A program made the position numbers and the translations under genes. 64,000 nucleotides of DNA from Streptomyces sp. TRM68367 (GTDB taxonomy: Bacteria > Actinomycetota > Actinomycetes > Streptomycetales > Streptomycetaceae), in NCBI RefSeq assembly GCF_014495685.1, contig NZ_JACTVI010000006.1:141451-205450 (forward strand). The letters run 5' to 3'. Each line of letters begins with the position of its first letter. Position 1 is the first letter of the stretch. This document shows positions 28,280 through 37,733 of this stretch, piece by piece. Under the pieces are notes generated by a model. The model was not told the origin of the DNA. It saw only the letters and a program-made list of their open reading frames with translations, and made no database searches.

Positions 28280-29386
28280 ATGATCGAAACGCCGTCCCTC
28301 GTGGACCAGTACTGCCACGGCGTACTGAGAACCGAGCTGGGCCTCGGCACCTTCGAGGCCCAACTGGCCCGCACCGAGGGCCCACCCGCCCCCGGCACGA
28401 CGCTCTTCGACACCCAGACCGGGTTCGCCGTACGCCGCTGGTGCCCCCCGCTCCTCGGTCTGGAACCGCACTGCGCCCCCGCCCACTACCTCGCCCGGCG
28501 CCGTGAACTCGGCGTACTGGAGGCGGGCCGCAGGCTGCTGCGCGGCAGCGGCATCACGGCGTACCTCGTCGACACCGGCCTGCCCGGCGACCTGACCGGC
28601 CCCGCCGAACTCGCCACCGCCGCGGCGGCCGACGCCCACGAGATCGTGCGCCTGGAACTGCTAGCCGAGCAGGTCGCCGACACCTCCGGCACCGTCGAAT
28701 CCTTCCTCGCCAACGTCGCCGAGTCGGTGCACGTCGCCGCGGCGCACGCCGTCGCCTTCACCTCCGTCGCAGGCGTACGGCACGGACTCGCGCTGGCGCC
28801 CGAGCCGCCGGGGCCGGGGGAGGTGCGCGGCGCCGTCGGCCGCTGGCTGGCCGGGCGCCGGGTCGGCGGCGAGCTGAGCGACCCGGTGCTGCTACGGCAC
28901 CTGCTGTGGATCGCGGTCGCCTCGGGGCTGCCGCTCCAGCTGCACGCGGGGCTCGGTGCGCCGGGGCTGCGCATCGACCGTACGGATCCGGTGCTGCTGA
29001 CGGACTTCGTGCGCGCCACGGCCGGGCTCGGCACCGACCTGGTCCTGCTGCACGGCTACCCGTACCACCGGCACGCCGCCCACCTCGCCGGTGTGTTCCC
29101 GCACGTGTACGCCGACTCGGGCGCCGCACTGGTCCGCACCGGCGCCCGCGCCGCGACCGTCCTCGCGGAGATCCTGGAGCTGGCCCCCTTCGGCAAGATC
29201 CTCTTCTCCAGCGGCGCCCAGGTCCTGCCCGAGCTGCATGTCGTGGCGGCCCGCCTGTTCCGCGAGGCCCTCGCCCGCGTGCTGGGCACCTGGGCGGCCG
29301 AGGGCGCGTGGTCCCTGGCGGACGCGCAGCGGGTGGCGGGGATGATTGCGGCGGGGAACGCGCGGCGGGTGTACGGCCTGGAGTGA
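28280..29386 (+). CDS. Amidohydrolase-family protein
   Basis: 368 aa from ATG 28280 (GGGGAG upstream). TIM-barrel amidohydrolase pattern: a histidine in the first strand, VDQYCHGVL, then YLVDTG, a central LQLHAGLG, LLHGYPYHRHAAHLAG and a late YADSGAAL; the late segment carries the aspartate position of the metal site. It resembles the Amidohydro_2 (PF04909) proteins acting on decarboxylation or hydrolysis of cyclic or amide substrates; the substrate cannot be told. Convergent with ctaA with 23 bases between the stops. Confidence 0.75.
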   Translation: MIETPSLVDQYCHGVLRTELGLGTFEAQLARTEGPPAPGTTLFDTQTGFAVRRWCPPLLGLEPHCAPAHYLARRRELGVLEAGRRLLRGSGITAYLVDTGLPGDLTGPAELATAAAADAHEIVRLELLAEQVADTSGTVESFLANVAESVHVAAAHAVAFTSVAGVRHGLALAPEPPGPGEVRGAVGRWLAGRRVGGELSDPVLLRHLLWIAVASGLPLQLHAGLGAPGLRIDRTDPVLLTDFVRATAGLGTDLVLLHGYPYHRHAAHLAGVFPHVYADSGAALVRTGARAATVLAEILELAPFGKILFSSGAQVLPELHVVAARLFREALARVLGTWAAEGAWSLADAQRVAGMIAAGNARRVYGLE

Positions 29387-29409
29387 GCCCTTTTCGGAGG
29401 GCGGCGGGG

Positions 29410-30459
29410 TCAGGCCTTCGTCAGCGTGGCCTCGGCCGCGGGCCCGGGCACCCCGGCCACCTCCTCGGATCGCTCCCGCAGCGACAGCGCCACCCGCAGT
29501 ACCCAGATCCACATCAGGGCCGATCCGAGCATGTGCAGACCGACGAGGGGCTCGGGCAGGTCCGTGAAGTACTGCACGTAACCGATGACACCCTGCGCAA
29601 GCAGGATCAGGAACAGCTCCCGCGTCCGCCCAGGCGGCCCCTTCGGTGCGTCCACCGCCTTCAGGACGAACCACAGCGCGAACGTCAGCGTCACCACGAT
29701 CCACGCCAGTACGGCGTGCACCTTGGCCACCGTCTCCCAGTCGACCGGCATCCGCTCGACCTCACGGGAGTCACCCGCGTGCGGACCCGCGCCGGTGACC
29801 ACCGTGCCGACCAGGATCAGCAGCACGGCAGCCGCGACCAGGAACCACACCAGCTGCCGCACCGCCTTGCCGACCAGGGGCCGGGGCGGCGCGTCGCCCT
29901 CGCGCGTGCGCTGCCACATCACCGTGGCGACGGCGATGAGCGCCGACGTCGCCACGAAGTGCGCCGCGACGGTGTACGGGTTGAGGCCGACCAGCACCAC
30001 GATGCCGCCGAGCACCGCGTTGCTCATCACGATCCAGAACTGCGTCCAGCCCAGCCGGGTCAGGCTGCGCCGGTACGGCTTCTGGGAGCGCGCGGCGATG
30101 ATCGCCCAGCCGACGGCGGCGCACAGCACGTACGTCAGCATGCGGTTGCCGAACTCGATGGCGCCGTGCACGCCCATCGCGCTGGTCGCGGTGAGCGAGT
30201 CGTCGGTGCACTTGGGCCAGGTCGGGCAGCCGAGGCCCGAGCCGGTCAGCCGTACGGCACCGCCGGTGACCACGATGATCACCGACATGACGAGCGCGGA
30301 GAGGGCCGCCCGCTGGACCGTCCGGGGTGCCGGGGTCCAGCGTTCGGCGATGAAGGCGAGGGGGTTGCGCACGGCCGCCACGGCGTCGGCGCGGGTCACG
30401 TTTGGCACGCGCCCCATCGTAGGGCGCCGCTTGTGCACGCTTTCACGAGGGTCCGTCAT
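29410..30459 (-). CDS. ctaA: Heme A synthase (COX15/CtaA)
   Basis: 349 aa, eight hydrophobic helices. The first periplasmic loop holds a cysteine pair region, TGSGLGCPTWPKC, typical of CtaA, and conserved histidines sit in VHGAIEFGNRM, AAHFVATS, KVHAVLAW and GLHMLGSALMW as heme ligands. Oxidises the heme O methyl group to give heme A. Together with ctaB nearby it supplies cytochrome aa3. The ATG at 30459 follows the ABC permease stop by only four bases; a start at 30417 is possible. Confidence 0.94.
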   Translation of the reverse strand: MTDPRESVHKRRPTMGRVPNVTRADAVAAVRNPLAFIAERWTPAPRTVQRAALSALVMSVIIVVTGGAVRLTGSGLGCPTWPKCTDDSLTATSAMGVHGAIEFGNRMLTYVLCAAVGWAIIAARSQKPYRRSLTRLGWTQFWIVMSNAVLGGIVVLVGLNPYTVAAHFVATSALIAVATVMWQRTREGDAPPRPLVGKAVRQLVWFLVAAAVLLILVGTVVTGAGPHAGDSREVERMPVDWETVAKVHAVLAWIVVTLTFALWFVLKAVDAPKGPPGRTRELFLILLAQGVIGYVQYFTDLPEPLVGLHMLGSALMWIWVLRVALSLRERSEEVAGVPGPAAEATLTKA

Positions 30460-30463
30460 GGCC

Positions 30464-31255
30464 CTACTCCCAGCGGAAGAACTTCCCGGCAGCCGCCAGC
30501 CCCACGATCGCCCACCCGGCGAGAATCCCCAGGTCGCCCCATGGCATGCCGGCCCCGTGCTGCAGCACGTCCCGCAGGCCGTCCGAGAGCGCCGAGATGG
30601 GCAGGAGGCCCAGGACGTCCTGCGCCCCGCTCGGGAACTTGTCCAGCGGGATGATCACCCCGCCGCCCACGAGCAGCAGCAGGAACACCAGGTTCGCGGC
30701 GGCCAGCGTCGCCTCCGCCTTCAGCGTGCCCGCCATCAGCAGGCCCAGGCCCGAGAAGGCCGCCGTGCCGGCAATCAGCAGGAGCAGCACCGCGAGCACG
30801 CTTGTGAATGTCCCAGCGCCGTGCGGCGACCAGCCGAGCGCGAACGCGATCACCGTCAGCAGGACGACCTGGAGGATCTCGGTGACGAGCACGGACGCCG
30901 TCTTCGCGGTCATCAGGCCCCAGCGGGGCAGGGGGGACGAGGCCAGCCGCTTCAGGACCCCGTACCGGCGTTCGAAGCCCGTCGCGATGGCCTGTCCGGT
31001 GAACGCCGTCGACATCACGGCGAGCGCGAGGATGCCGGGTGCGAGGAAGTCCACCGCGTCGCCGGCGCCGGTGTCGACGATGTCCACGGTGCTGAAGAGG
31101 ACCAGGAGCAGCGTGGGGATCACCACGGTCAGCAGCAGCTGCTCGCCGTTGCGCAGCAGCATCCGCGCCTCCAGCGCGGCCTGGGCGGCGATCATGCGGG
31201 GGAGCGGGGCGGCTCCCGGCTTGGGCGTGTACATCCCGGTGCCGACGGTGGTCAC
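30464..31255 (-). CDS. ABC-2 type exporter permease
   Basis: 263 aa from GTG 31255, which overlaps the ATPase stop (GTGA). Six membrane helices with the ABC-2 pattern: a cytosolic N terminus with LEARMLLRNGEQLLL, an external loop after the first helix, then FERRYGVLKRLASSPLPR between helices and the re-entrant end SGLRDVLQHG-like. Works with the preceding ATPase. Located immediately upstream of ctaA on the same strand, so the transporter and heme A synthase are probably co-transcribed. Confidence 0.9.
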   Translation of the reverse strand: MTTVGTGMYTPKPGAAPLPRMIAAQAALEARMLLRNGEQLLLTVVIPTLLLVLFSTVDIVDTGAGDAVDFLAPGILALAVMSTAFTGQAIATGFERRYGVLKRLASSPLPRWGLMTAKTASVLVTEILQVVLLTVIAFALGWSPHGAGTFTSVLAVLLLLIAGTAAFSGLGLLMAGTLKAEATLAAANLVFLLLLVGGGVIIPLDKFPSGAQDVLGLLPISALSDGLRDVLQHGAGMPWGDLGILAGWAIVGLAAAGKFFRWE

Positions 31256-32175
31256 GAGCGCAGCTCCTTGCCGGTGAGCTCCAAAAACACGTCCTCCAAG
31301 GTGTGCCGTTCGACCGAGATCTTCTCCGGCATCACCCCGTGCTGCGCGCACCAGGACGTGACCGTCGCGAGCAGCTGCGGGTCGACCTTGCCGACGACCC
31401 GGTAGGAGCCCGGGGTCAGCTCGGCGGCCGAGCAGTCGGCGGGCAGGGCCTTGAGCAGTGAACCCACGTCCAGTCCCGGCCGTCCGGTGAACCGCAGCGT
31501 GTTCTCGGCGCCGCCGCGGCACAGGTCCTCGGGGGAGCCCTGGGCGATGACCCGGCCGGCGTCGATGATCGCGACGTCGTCGGCGAGCTGCTCGGCCTCG
31601 TCCATGTAGTGGGTGGTGAGGATCACGGAGACGCCGTCGGCGCGCAGGTCGCGCACGAGGTCCCAGGTGGCGCGGCGGGCCTGTGGGTCGAGTCCGGCGG
31701 TCGGCTCGTCCAGGAACACCAGCTCTGGGCGCCCGACCACGGCCATCGCCAGCGCGAGCCGCTGCTGCTGGCCGCCGGACAGGCGCCGGTAGGTCGTACG
31801 GCCGCAGGAGCCGAGCCCGAGCCGTTCGATGAGCGCGTCCACGTCGAGCGGCTGGGCGTGCAGCTTGGCGACGTGGCGCAGCATCTCGTCGGCCCGCGCG
31901 CCGGAGTACACGCCCCCGGACTGCAGCATCACCCCGATCCGGGGCCGTAGCGCGCCGGACTGTCTGACCGGGTCGAGGCCCAGGACGCGCACCGTGCCGG
32001 AGTCCGGCCGCCGGTACCCCTCGCAGGTCTCGACCGTGGTCGTCTTGCCCGCCCCGTTGGGACCGAGCACGGCGGTCACACCCGCCCGGGCCACCAGGTC
32101 GAGGCCGTCCACCGCGGTCTTCGTGCCGTACCGCTTCACCAGGGCCTGGACCTGGACCACGGGCTCGCTTCGCAT
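31252..32175 (-). CDS. ABC transporter ATP-binding protein
   Basis: 307 aa from ATG 32175. Walker A GPNGAGKTT, Q-loop LQSGG, signature LSGGQQQRL, Walker B LVFLDEPTAGLD and the H-loop TTHYMDEAE are all present, with a C-terminal DrrA/CcmA-like extension of ~80 residues. ATPase of an ABC-2 exporter with the downstream permease; drug, lipid or heme-related substrate cannot be decided. The open frame continues upstream to 32922 but has no coding character there. Confidence 0.93.
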   Translation of the reverse strand: MRSEPVVQVQALVKRYGTKTAVDGLDLVARAGVTAVLGPNGAGKTTTVETCEGYRRPDSGTVRVLGLDPVRQSGALRPRIGVMLQSGGVYSGARADEMLRHVAKLHAQPLDVDALIERLGLGSCGRTTYRRLSGGQQQRLALAMAVVGRPELVFLDEPTAGLDPQARRATWDLVRDLRADGVSVILTTHYMDEAEQLADDVAIIDAGRVIAQGSPEDLCRGGAENTLRFTGRPGLDVGSLLKALPADCSAAELTPGSYRVVGKVDPQLLATVTSWCAQHGVMPEKISVERHTLEDVFLELTGKELRS

Positions 32176-32320
32176 GGCCCCGAGTCTAGGTACGCGCCCA
32201 CAGCCCCGGACGGGCGGGTTGTTGATCCCCTCTTCCGGGCCGTTCCTCTCCGGGTGATTGCCGCAGCCGGGCCAGGCGTGTCCACATCGGCACGGCGCCG
32301 CGGCGGCGTTGACTGACCTC

Positions 32321-32977
32321 GTGACGACACTGCTGGCCAAAGTCCTGCCGCTGGCTCTGGGAGCCGCGCTCAGCCCGACTCTCTTCGTGGCCGCCGTCGT
32401 GCTCCTGTCCGACCCGGTCCGCCCCCGCCGGCGAGCGGGGTCATTCACGGCGGGAGCCGCGGTTCCGCTCGCCGTCATCGGGGCGGCCGGACTCGTTCTC
32501 TTCCGTAACGCCCGGGGACAGGACCATTTCAGGGTCTCGCCGGTCGTCGACCTCGTCTTCGGCGCGCTCCTGCTGCTCCTGGCCGTGCGCACCGCGCTCA
32601 GACCCGCCGACGGCACATCACACCGCCACCCGCGCCACGCCGTCACCAGTCCCGGGGCCTGTGCCCTGCTCGGGGCCGGCCTCATGGCGGTGAACTTCTC
32701 CAGCCTGGCGCTGTTCGTTCCCGCGGTGAAGGAAATCGCCCTCGACGACTCCGTTTCGACGGCCGACCAGGTCGTCCTCCTGGCCATCGTCGTGGTGCTG
32801 GCGCTGCTCGCCGTGCTCGTGCCGCTCGTGCTGTACCTGATCGCCCCCGTGCAGGCGCAGGCGGTGCTCACCCCGATGCTGGCCGCGGCGAAACGGCATA
32901 CCCGCGCCATCGGCATGGTCATCTGCCTGGTCTTCGGCGTCTACCTGGCCGTCAAGGGCGCCGTACGCCTGGTATGA
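32321..32977 (+). CDS. GAP-family membrane protein (LysE-like)
   Basis: 218 aa, GTG start at 32321. Six hydrophobic helices in a 3+3 arrangement beginning LLAKVLPLALGAALSPTLFVAAVVLLSD, with the helix-1/2 'SPT.F....LL' pattern of the GAP/Sap (PF11139) group, which is related to LysE exporters. Small-molecule or lipid export is possible. No good ribosome site; the start is uncertain by up to 20 codons. Divergent from the ABC transporter. Confidence 0.72.
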   Translation: MTTLLAKVLPLALGAALSPTLFVAAVVLLSDPVRPRRRAGSFTAGAAVPLAVIGAAGLVLFRNARGQDHFRVSPVVDLVFGALLLLLAVRTALRPADGTSHRHPRHAVTSPGACALLGAGLMAVNFSSLALFVPAVKEIALDDSVSTADQVVLLAIVVVLALLAVLVPLVLYLIAPVQAQAVLTPMLAAAKRHTRAIGMVICLVFGVYLAVKGAVRLV

Positions 32978-33180
32978 GCCGGGGCGCCGCACGTCTGCGC
33001 TGAGACGGCCACGACCGCAGAATCCCAGACTCCCAAATCCCGCGAACCATGCAGTTTGGGCCATTCGGGTGAACCGGTTGTATCCGGCGTATGCCGATCT
33101 TCTGACGATGCTTCACTGGCCGGGGTCCGCCAGGGTGGGACGCGGACGTCATCTTCCTTGCGCAGAAAGGCAGTTGATCC

Positions 33181-34125
33181 ATGATCAGATGCGCCTTGCT
33201 CACCCGGATGAGGGGCGTTGCCGCCCTCGTCGTCTCCGGGCTGATGTGCGCGGCCTTCGCCGTCCACCCCGGCACGGCGACAGCCGCCGACCATGCCTCC
33301 GCCCCGCGCGCGGCCGCTCAGCCCGTCGTCGGGCCGGCGCTGTTCGACGACTTCAACTACACCGGCTACACGGATCCGCGGCTCACCCAGCGCGGCTGGA
33401 CCCTGCGGTCCGGCCAGGGCGGGCCGGGCGTGCCCGGTGCCACGTGGAGGCCGCAGAACATCACCTTCGCCGCCGAGTCCGGCAACTCCGTCATGACGAT
33501 GCGCTCCGGCACCAACGGCACGGCGACCGGCACCGAGCACACCGAGATCTACCAGCAGCGCAAGTTCCTGCACGGCACCTATGCCGCGCGGGTCCGCTTC
33601 AGCGATGTGCCGGTCTACGGACCGGACGGCGACCGCATGGTGCAGACGTTCTTCACCATCTCGCCGCTGAACTACCCGATGGACCCGGCCTACAGCGAAC
33701 TCGACTTCGAGTACCTGCCCAACGGCGGATGGGGCATCACCGGCAGTGCGCTGCTCGCCAGCTCCTGGGAGACGTACTCGGAGGACCCGCCCCAGGAGGA
33801 GCACGTCACCACACAGGAGCGCGCGAGTTTCGCCGGCTGGCACGACCTGGTCATCACGGTCGACAGCACGGCCATCACCTACTACATCGATGGCCGGCTC
33901 TTCGCCACGCACAACGAGCCGTACCTGCCCGAGTCGACGATGAGCATCCGCTTCAACCACTGGCTGATCAACCTGCTGGGGATCAACAGCCGGAAGACCC
34001 GTGCGTACGAGGAAAAGGTCGACTACGTGTACTTCGTCCAGGACCAGGTGCTCAGCCCGGCCGATGTACAGGCAGCCGTCGCCGACTACCGGTCGCGGGG
34101 AGTGACCTTCGAGGACACCGTCTGA
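33181..34125 (+). CDS. Secreted glycoside hydrolase family 16-like protein
   Basis: 314 aa, ATG start with GAAAGG upstream. Signal peptide of about 36 residues (VAALVVSGLMCAAFAVH...ATA). The rest is a concanavalin-like jelly roll with the GH16 catalytic pattern ExDxE: SELDFEYLPNGGWG near residue 180, plus typical 'YAARVRFSDVPVYG' and 'HDLVITVDSTAITYYIDG'. GH16 enzymes cut beta-1,3/1,4 glucans or galactans. It converges on the histidine-kinase end of the glycosyltransferase operon, which may be meaningful. Confidence 0.8.
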   Translation: MIRCALLTRMRGVAALVVSGLMCAAFAVHPGTATAADHASAPRAAAQPVVGPALFDDFNYTGYTDPRLTQRGWTLRSGQGGPGVPGATWRPQNITFAAESGNSVMTMRSGTNGTATGTEHTEIYQQRKFLHGTYAARVRFSDVPVYGPDGDRMVQTFFTISPLNYPMDPAYSELDFEYLPNGGWGITGSALLASSWETYSEDPPQEEHVTTQERASFAGWHDLVITVDSTAITYYIDGRLFATHNEPYLPESTMSIRFNHWLINLLGINSRKTRAYEEKVDYVYFVQDQVLSPADVQAAVADYRSRGVTFEDTV

Positions 34126-34149
34126 GGCGCCCGCATGCGGCGGGGCGGT

Positions 34150-36249
34150 TCACGGCGAGGCGGCTGCCCCGCTCGCGGCGGTGAGCGGCAACCGGGCGGT
34201 GAAGGTGGTGCCGCGGCCCTCCTCGGAGTCCACCTGCATCTCGCCGCCGTGGTTCGCCACGATCGTCAGGACGATGGTCAGCCCGAGACCGGTGCCCGGA
34301 ATGGCCGCGGCGGTGGCGTTCGACGCACGGAAGAACCGCTGGAAGAGCTTCTCCTGCTCGGCCGGGGGGATGCCGATGCCGGTGTCGCTGACACTCAGGA
34401 CCGCCTCGCCGTCCCGGGCCTCGGCCCGTACGGTGACCTTTCCGCCCCTCGGGGTGAACTTGACGGCATTGGACAGCAGGTTCATCAGGACCCGGTCGAG
34501 CTGGTCACTGTCGGCCTCCAGCATCAGGGGGCGGGAGGAGGGCCAGTGTGTCTCCAGGGTGACGGAGGCGGCCTCGGCGGCCGGCCGGAAGGTGTCGACC
34601 GCCGACGCCACAAGCCGGCACAGGTCGACCGGTTCCTTCCTCGAGCCGAACGCCCCCGACTCGATGCGCGACAGGGTCAGCAGGTCCTCGATGAGCGCCC
34701 GCAGGCGGTTGGCGTTGCGGTCGACGACGTCCAGCATGTGCTGGTGCGGCGGGCTGAGTGGCCCGGTCTCCTCGTCCTTCAGCAACTCGATGTATCCCAC
34801 GATGCTGGTCAGCGGGGTGCGCAGCTCGTGGGAGACGGTGGACAGGAAGTCGCTCTTGGCCTTGTCCAGAGCGCGCAGCTTCTCCACCAGGTGTGTCTCC
34901 TTCTTGTACAGCAGCGCGGTGTGCAGCGCGCGGCCGACGCCGGCGGCCATGGACTCGGCGATTTCGATCTCCACCGGGAGCCAGGGGCGGTCCCGCCGGG
35001 TACGCGCCAGGAAGAGGGCACCGAGCGGTTCGTCACCGACGCCGAGCGGGATGACGAGCACGCCCACCAGGCCCAGCGCCTCGGCCGCCGCCCGAGCGTC
35101 CGGCAGCAGGCCGCCCTCGCCGAAGGAGCCGGGCGCCCCGGGCAGCGGTGAACCCTCGGCCGGCGCGGCGGACAGATCGTTGCGGCACCATGCGGTTCCC
35201 CGCCGGTAGTGGTCGCGCACCACGTCGAGGGGAACGGGCGGAATCGGCTGCTCCTGCGCGGGGAGCAGCCCTCTGCCCGCACTCCAGGCACGCATGACGC
35301 AGACGAGCGGACTGTCCTGCTCGGTGAGGAGAACGAAGGCGTGATCGGCCTCCAGCCCCTCACCGATTCCGGCGCACGCCGTGTCGAGGACCTGCTCGAC
35401 GTCGAGTTGCTCCCGGATCTGGACGCCGATGGCCCGTGCGGTGCGCGACAGTCTGGCGCGCTCCTGCTCGATCGCCCGCAGCCGGTCTCCCTCGTCGGCG
35501 AGCAGGTTGACCGAGCGCGCCACCGCCCTGATCTCCTCCGGTCCGTCCTCCTCGGCCCGCGCCGACTGCTCCCCTGCGGCGAGTCTGCCAAGGGTGCGAG
35601 CGGTGTTCCGCAGCGGCCGGGTCAGGGCACGGGTGGTGTGCACCGCCGCGAAGACGGCCAGGGCCCCACCGGCGGCCAGCGCGACCGCGGTGCCCGCGAT
35701 GGCACTGTCGACGAGCCTGTGGGCGCGGTCCTCCAGACGCTGGCTCTCCTCGTTCAGCTGGTTGATCAGTCGCTGGTTGGAGGCCTCGAACGTCGCGAAC
35801 AGCCGCGAGGCCTCCTCGGTCAGACGGACCCCCTGGCCGCTGCCGGGCGCCGCCTCGGCCTGCTGGTCGGCCACCCGCACATAGGCGCGCAGTTGCCGCT
35901 CCTGCGCGGCAAGGTTCTCCCGCGCTCCGGGAAAGGCGTGGCGCCGGGCCTCGGCGAGCGTCGCGAACGGCGTGTCGCGTGTGCGGAAGTAGACGTTCAG
36001 CTCTCCCGTGTCACCGGTGAGAAGATAGGAGCGCACGGCACGGTGCACAGCGGCTGCCTGGTCGTGCACGCGCGCGTTCTCGCGCAGGGTCGGCTGTGGT
36101 TCCATGGCCCTGTCGTGCAACCGGTTCGCCATCACGGCCGCGGACAGCCCGCCCGCCCCGACGAGCAGGAGCAGAGCGATCAGCAGTCCGAAGGCAATGG
36201 TGAGCCGGCGTGCCACGCAGACGCCAGGCCGCCCTGTGGTGATCCTCAT
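34150..36249 (-). CDS. Membrane sensor histidine kinase (CHASE3-like, HAMP, GAF)
   Basis: 699 aa from ATG 36249, overlapping the glycosyltransferase stop by four bases. Membrane helices at about 15-37 and 190-212 flank an extracytoplasmic helical domain like CHASE3; HAMP follows (~213-265), then a GAF-like domain (~300-440). HisKA carries the phosphoacceptor H474 in SHELRTPLTS; the ATPase domain has N594 in LLSNAVKF, DTGIGIP and GTGLGLTI. No receiver domain is attached, so the two stand-alone receiver proteins of the same operon are the natural partners. The signal sensed is unknown. Last gene of the five-gene unit. Confidence 0.92.
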   Translation of the reverse strand: MRITTGRPGVCVARRLTIAFGLLIALLLLVGAGGLSAAVMANRLHDRAMEPQPTLRENARVHDQAAAVHRAVRSYLLTGDTGELNVYFRTRDTPFATLAEARRHAFPGARENLAAQERQLRAYVRVADQQAEAAPGSGQGVRLTEEASRLFATFEASNQRLINQLNEESQRLEDRAHRLVDSAIAGTAVALAAGGALAVFAAVHTTRALTRPLRNTARTLGRLAAGEQSARAEEDGPEEIRAVARSVNLLADEGDRLRAIEQERARLSRTARAIGVQIREQLDVEQVLDTACAGIGEGLEADHAFVLLTEQDSPLVCVMRAWSAGRGLLPAQEQPIPPVPLDVVRDHYRRGTAWCRNDLSAAPAEGSPLPGAPGSFGEGGLLPDARAAAEALGLVGVLVIPLGVGDEPLGALFLARTRRDRPWLPVEIEIAESMAAGVGRALHTALLYKKETHLVEKLRALDKAKSDFLSTVSHELRTPLTSIVGYIELLKDEETGPLSPPHQHMLDVVDRNANRLRALIEDLLTLSRIESGAFGSRKEPVDLCRLVASAVDTFRPAAEAASVTLETHWPSSRPLMLEADSDQLDRVLMNLLSNAVKFTPRGGKVTVRAEARDGEAVLSVSDTGIGIPPAEQEKLFQRFFRASNATAAAIPGTGLGLTIVLTIVANHGGEMQVDSEEGRGTTFTARLPLTAASGAAASP

Positions 36250-37733
36250 GGCCGGTCCTCCCGGCTCCGCTCGGGCGGGCCGAATCCAGTGCGGGTCATC
36301 GAACCCCACACCTGCGGGGCGCGGTGCAGCGCGTCCCACATACCGCGCAGCCGCCACCACGCCGTGAACTGGCGGTAGCCGATGTTCTCGACGACCACGC
36401 CGACGAGGGCACCCCACACGTCCCGCCACCGTGAGAAGCGGTGGTAGGCGTACTCCTCCACCGCGACCGACACCAGGCTGACGACCATCGCGTAGGCGTA
36501 GGCGGCGAGCAGGAAACGCCACATGAAGTCCACTTCGACGGCGCCGATCAGCGCGCCCAGGGGCACCAGCACGAGGCCGGCGAGTTCCACCAGTGGGGCC
36601 ACCAGTTCGAAGAGCACGTAGAACGGGAGGGCCACCATCCCGATGCGGCCGTAGCGGGGGTTGCCGATCATGCGGCGGTGCTTGATCAGGATCTCGGTCA
36701 GACCACGGTGCCACCGACGCCGCTGGCGCCCCAGGACCCGGAGGCTGGAGGGTGCTTCGCTCCAGGCGATCGGCTCGGTGACGAAGACGACGCGGTAGTC
36801 GCTGTGGCGGCGGCCCTGCTCGCGCAGGTGCCGGTGGAGGCGGACGACGAGTTCGGCGTCCTCGCCGATGCATTCGGGGTCCATGCCCCCCGCCGCCACC
36901 ACCGCGTCCCGGCGGAACAGGCCGAAGGCGCCGGCGATGATCAGCAGGCCGCCGACCTTGGACCATCCGGTACGGCCGAGGAAGAAGCCGCGCAGATACT
37001 CGATGACCTGGGCGCGTCCGAGCAGGTCCGCAGGGACGTGTGCCTCGACCACGCGCCCGGCCTGGACGGTACAGCCGTTGGCGACGCCGACCACGCCACC
37101 GGTCGCCACCACCCGCAGCGGGTCGTCGCTGAACGGTTTCGCCACGGCCAGCAGGGACTGGGAGTCGAGGATGGAGTCGGCGTCCACCATGCACAGCAGC
37201 GGATAACGCGCCAGGTTGATCCCGACATTGAGCGCGTCGGCCTTGCCGCCGTTGCCCTTGCGTGCCACCACCAGGGGCACGGGGCCTCCCCTGGGCAGAT
37301 GCAGCGAGGTGACGCTGCCCCGCACGGGGACGTCCTCGGGTACGACGTGATCCACCTCGGCGAGGTGGAAGGCGTCGGCGAGGGCGTCGAGCGTGCCGTC
37401 GGTGGAGCCGTCGTCGACGACGATGATCTCGAACACCGGATAGTGCAGCAGCAGCATGGCCCGTACGGCCTCTGTGATGCCCGCCGCTTCGTTGTACGCG
37501 GGCATGATCACCGAGATGGGCGGGGTGAAGGGACTGCTGGAGGCGTCCTCGTAGCCGGCGAAGGGAGCCCGGCGCAGCCTCCTGACCAGCTCGGTGAGGG
37601 CGAAGAGGATCAGCACCAGATGGCCGGTGTTGATGGCCAGGAAGTAGAGGATGACCGCGGTGTCGCACAGCGCGATCAGACCGTGCAACGTGCCCAGCAG
37701 TCCCTCCCACATCTCGACGCCCGCCGCGCTCAC
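36246..37733 (-). CDS. Membrane GT2 glycosyltransferase, polysaccharide synthase-like
   Basis: 495 aa, GTG start overlapping the HEAT-protein stop. One to two N-terminal helices (~10-48), then a GT-A domain with DDGSTDGT (DD at 107-108), DAD at 184-186, GED at 290-292 and QRRRW at 337-341: the complete D, DxD, D, QxxRW set of processive enzymes such as PgaC, NodC, hyaluronan and cellulose synthases. Three or more helices follow (~355-430). It should polymerise or transfer sugar across the membrane, making an exopolysaccharide. No PilZ domain is visible. Confidence 0.92.
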   Translation of the reverse strand: MSAAGVEMWEGLLGTLHGLIALCDTAVILYFLAINTGHLVLILFALTELVRRLRRAPFAGYEDASSSPFTPPISVIMPAYNEAAGITEAVRAMLLLHYPVFEIIVVDDGSTDGTLDALADAFHLAEVDHVVPEDVPVRGSVTSLHLPRGGPVPLVVARKGNGGKADALNVGINLARYPLLCMVDADSILDSQSLLAVAKPFSDDPLRVVATGGVVGVANGCTVQAGRVVEAHVPADLLGRAQVIEYLRGFFLGRTGWSKVGGLLIIAGAFGLFRRDAVVAAGGMDPECIGEDAELVVRLHRHLREQGRRHSDYRVVFVTEPIAWSEAPSSLRVLGRQRRRWHRGLTEILIKHRRMIGNPRYGRIGMVALPFYVLFELVAPLVELAGLVLVPLGALIGAVEVDFMWRFLLAAYAYAMVVSLVSVAVEEYAYHRFSRWRDVWGALVGVVVENIGYRQFTAWWRLRGMWDALHRAPQVWGSMTRTGFGPPERSREDRP

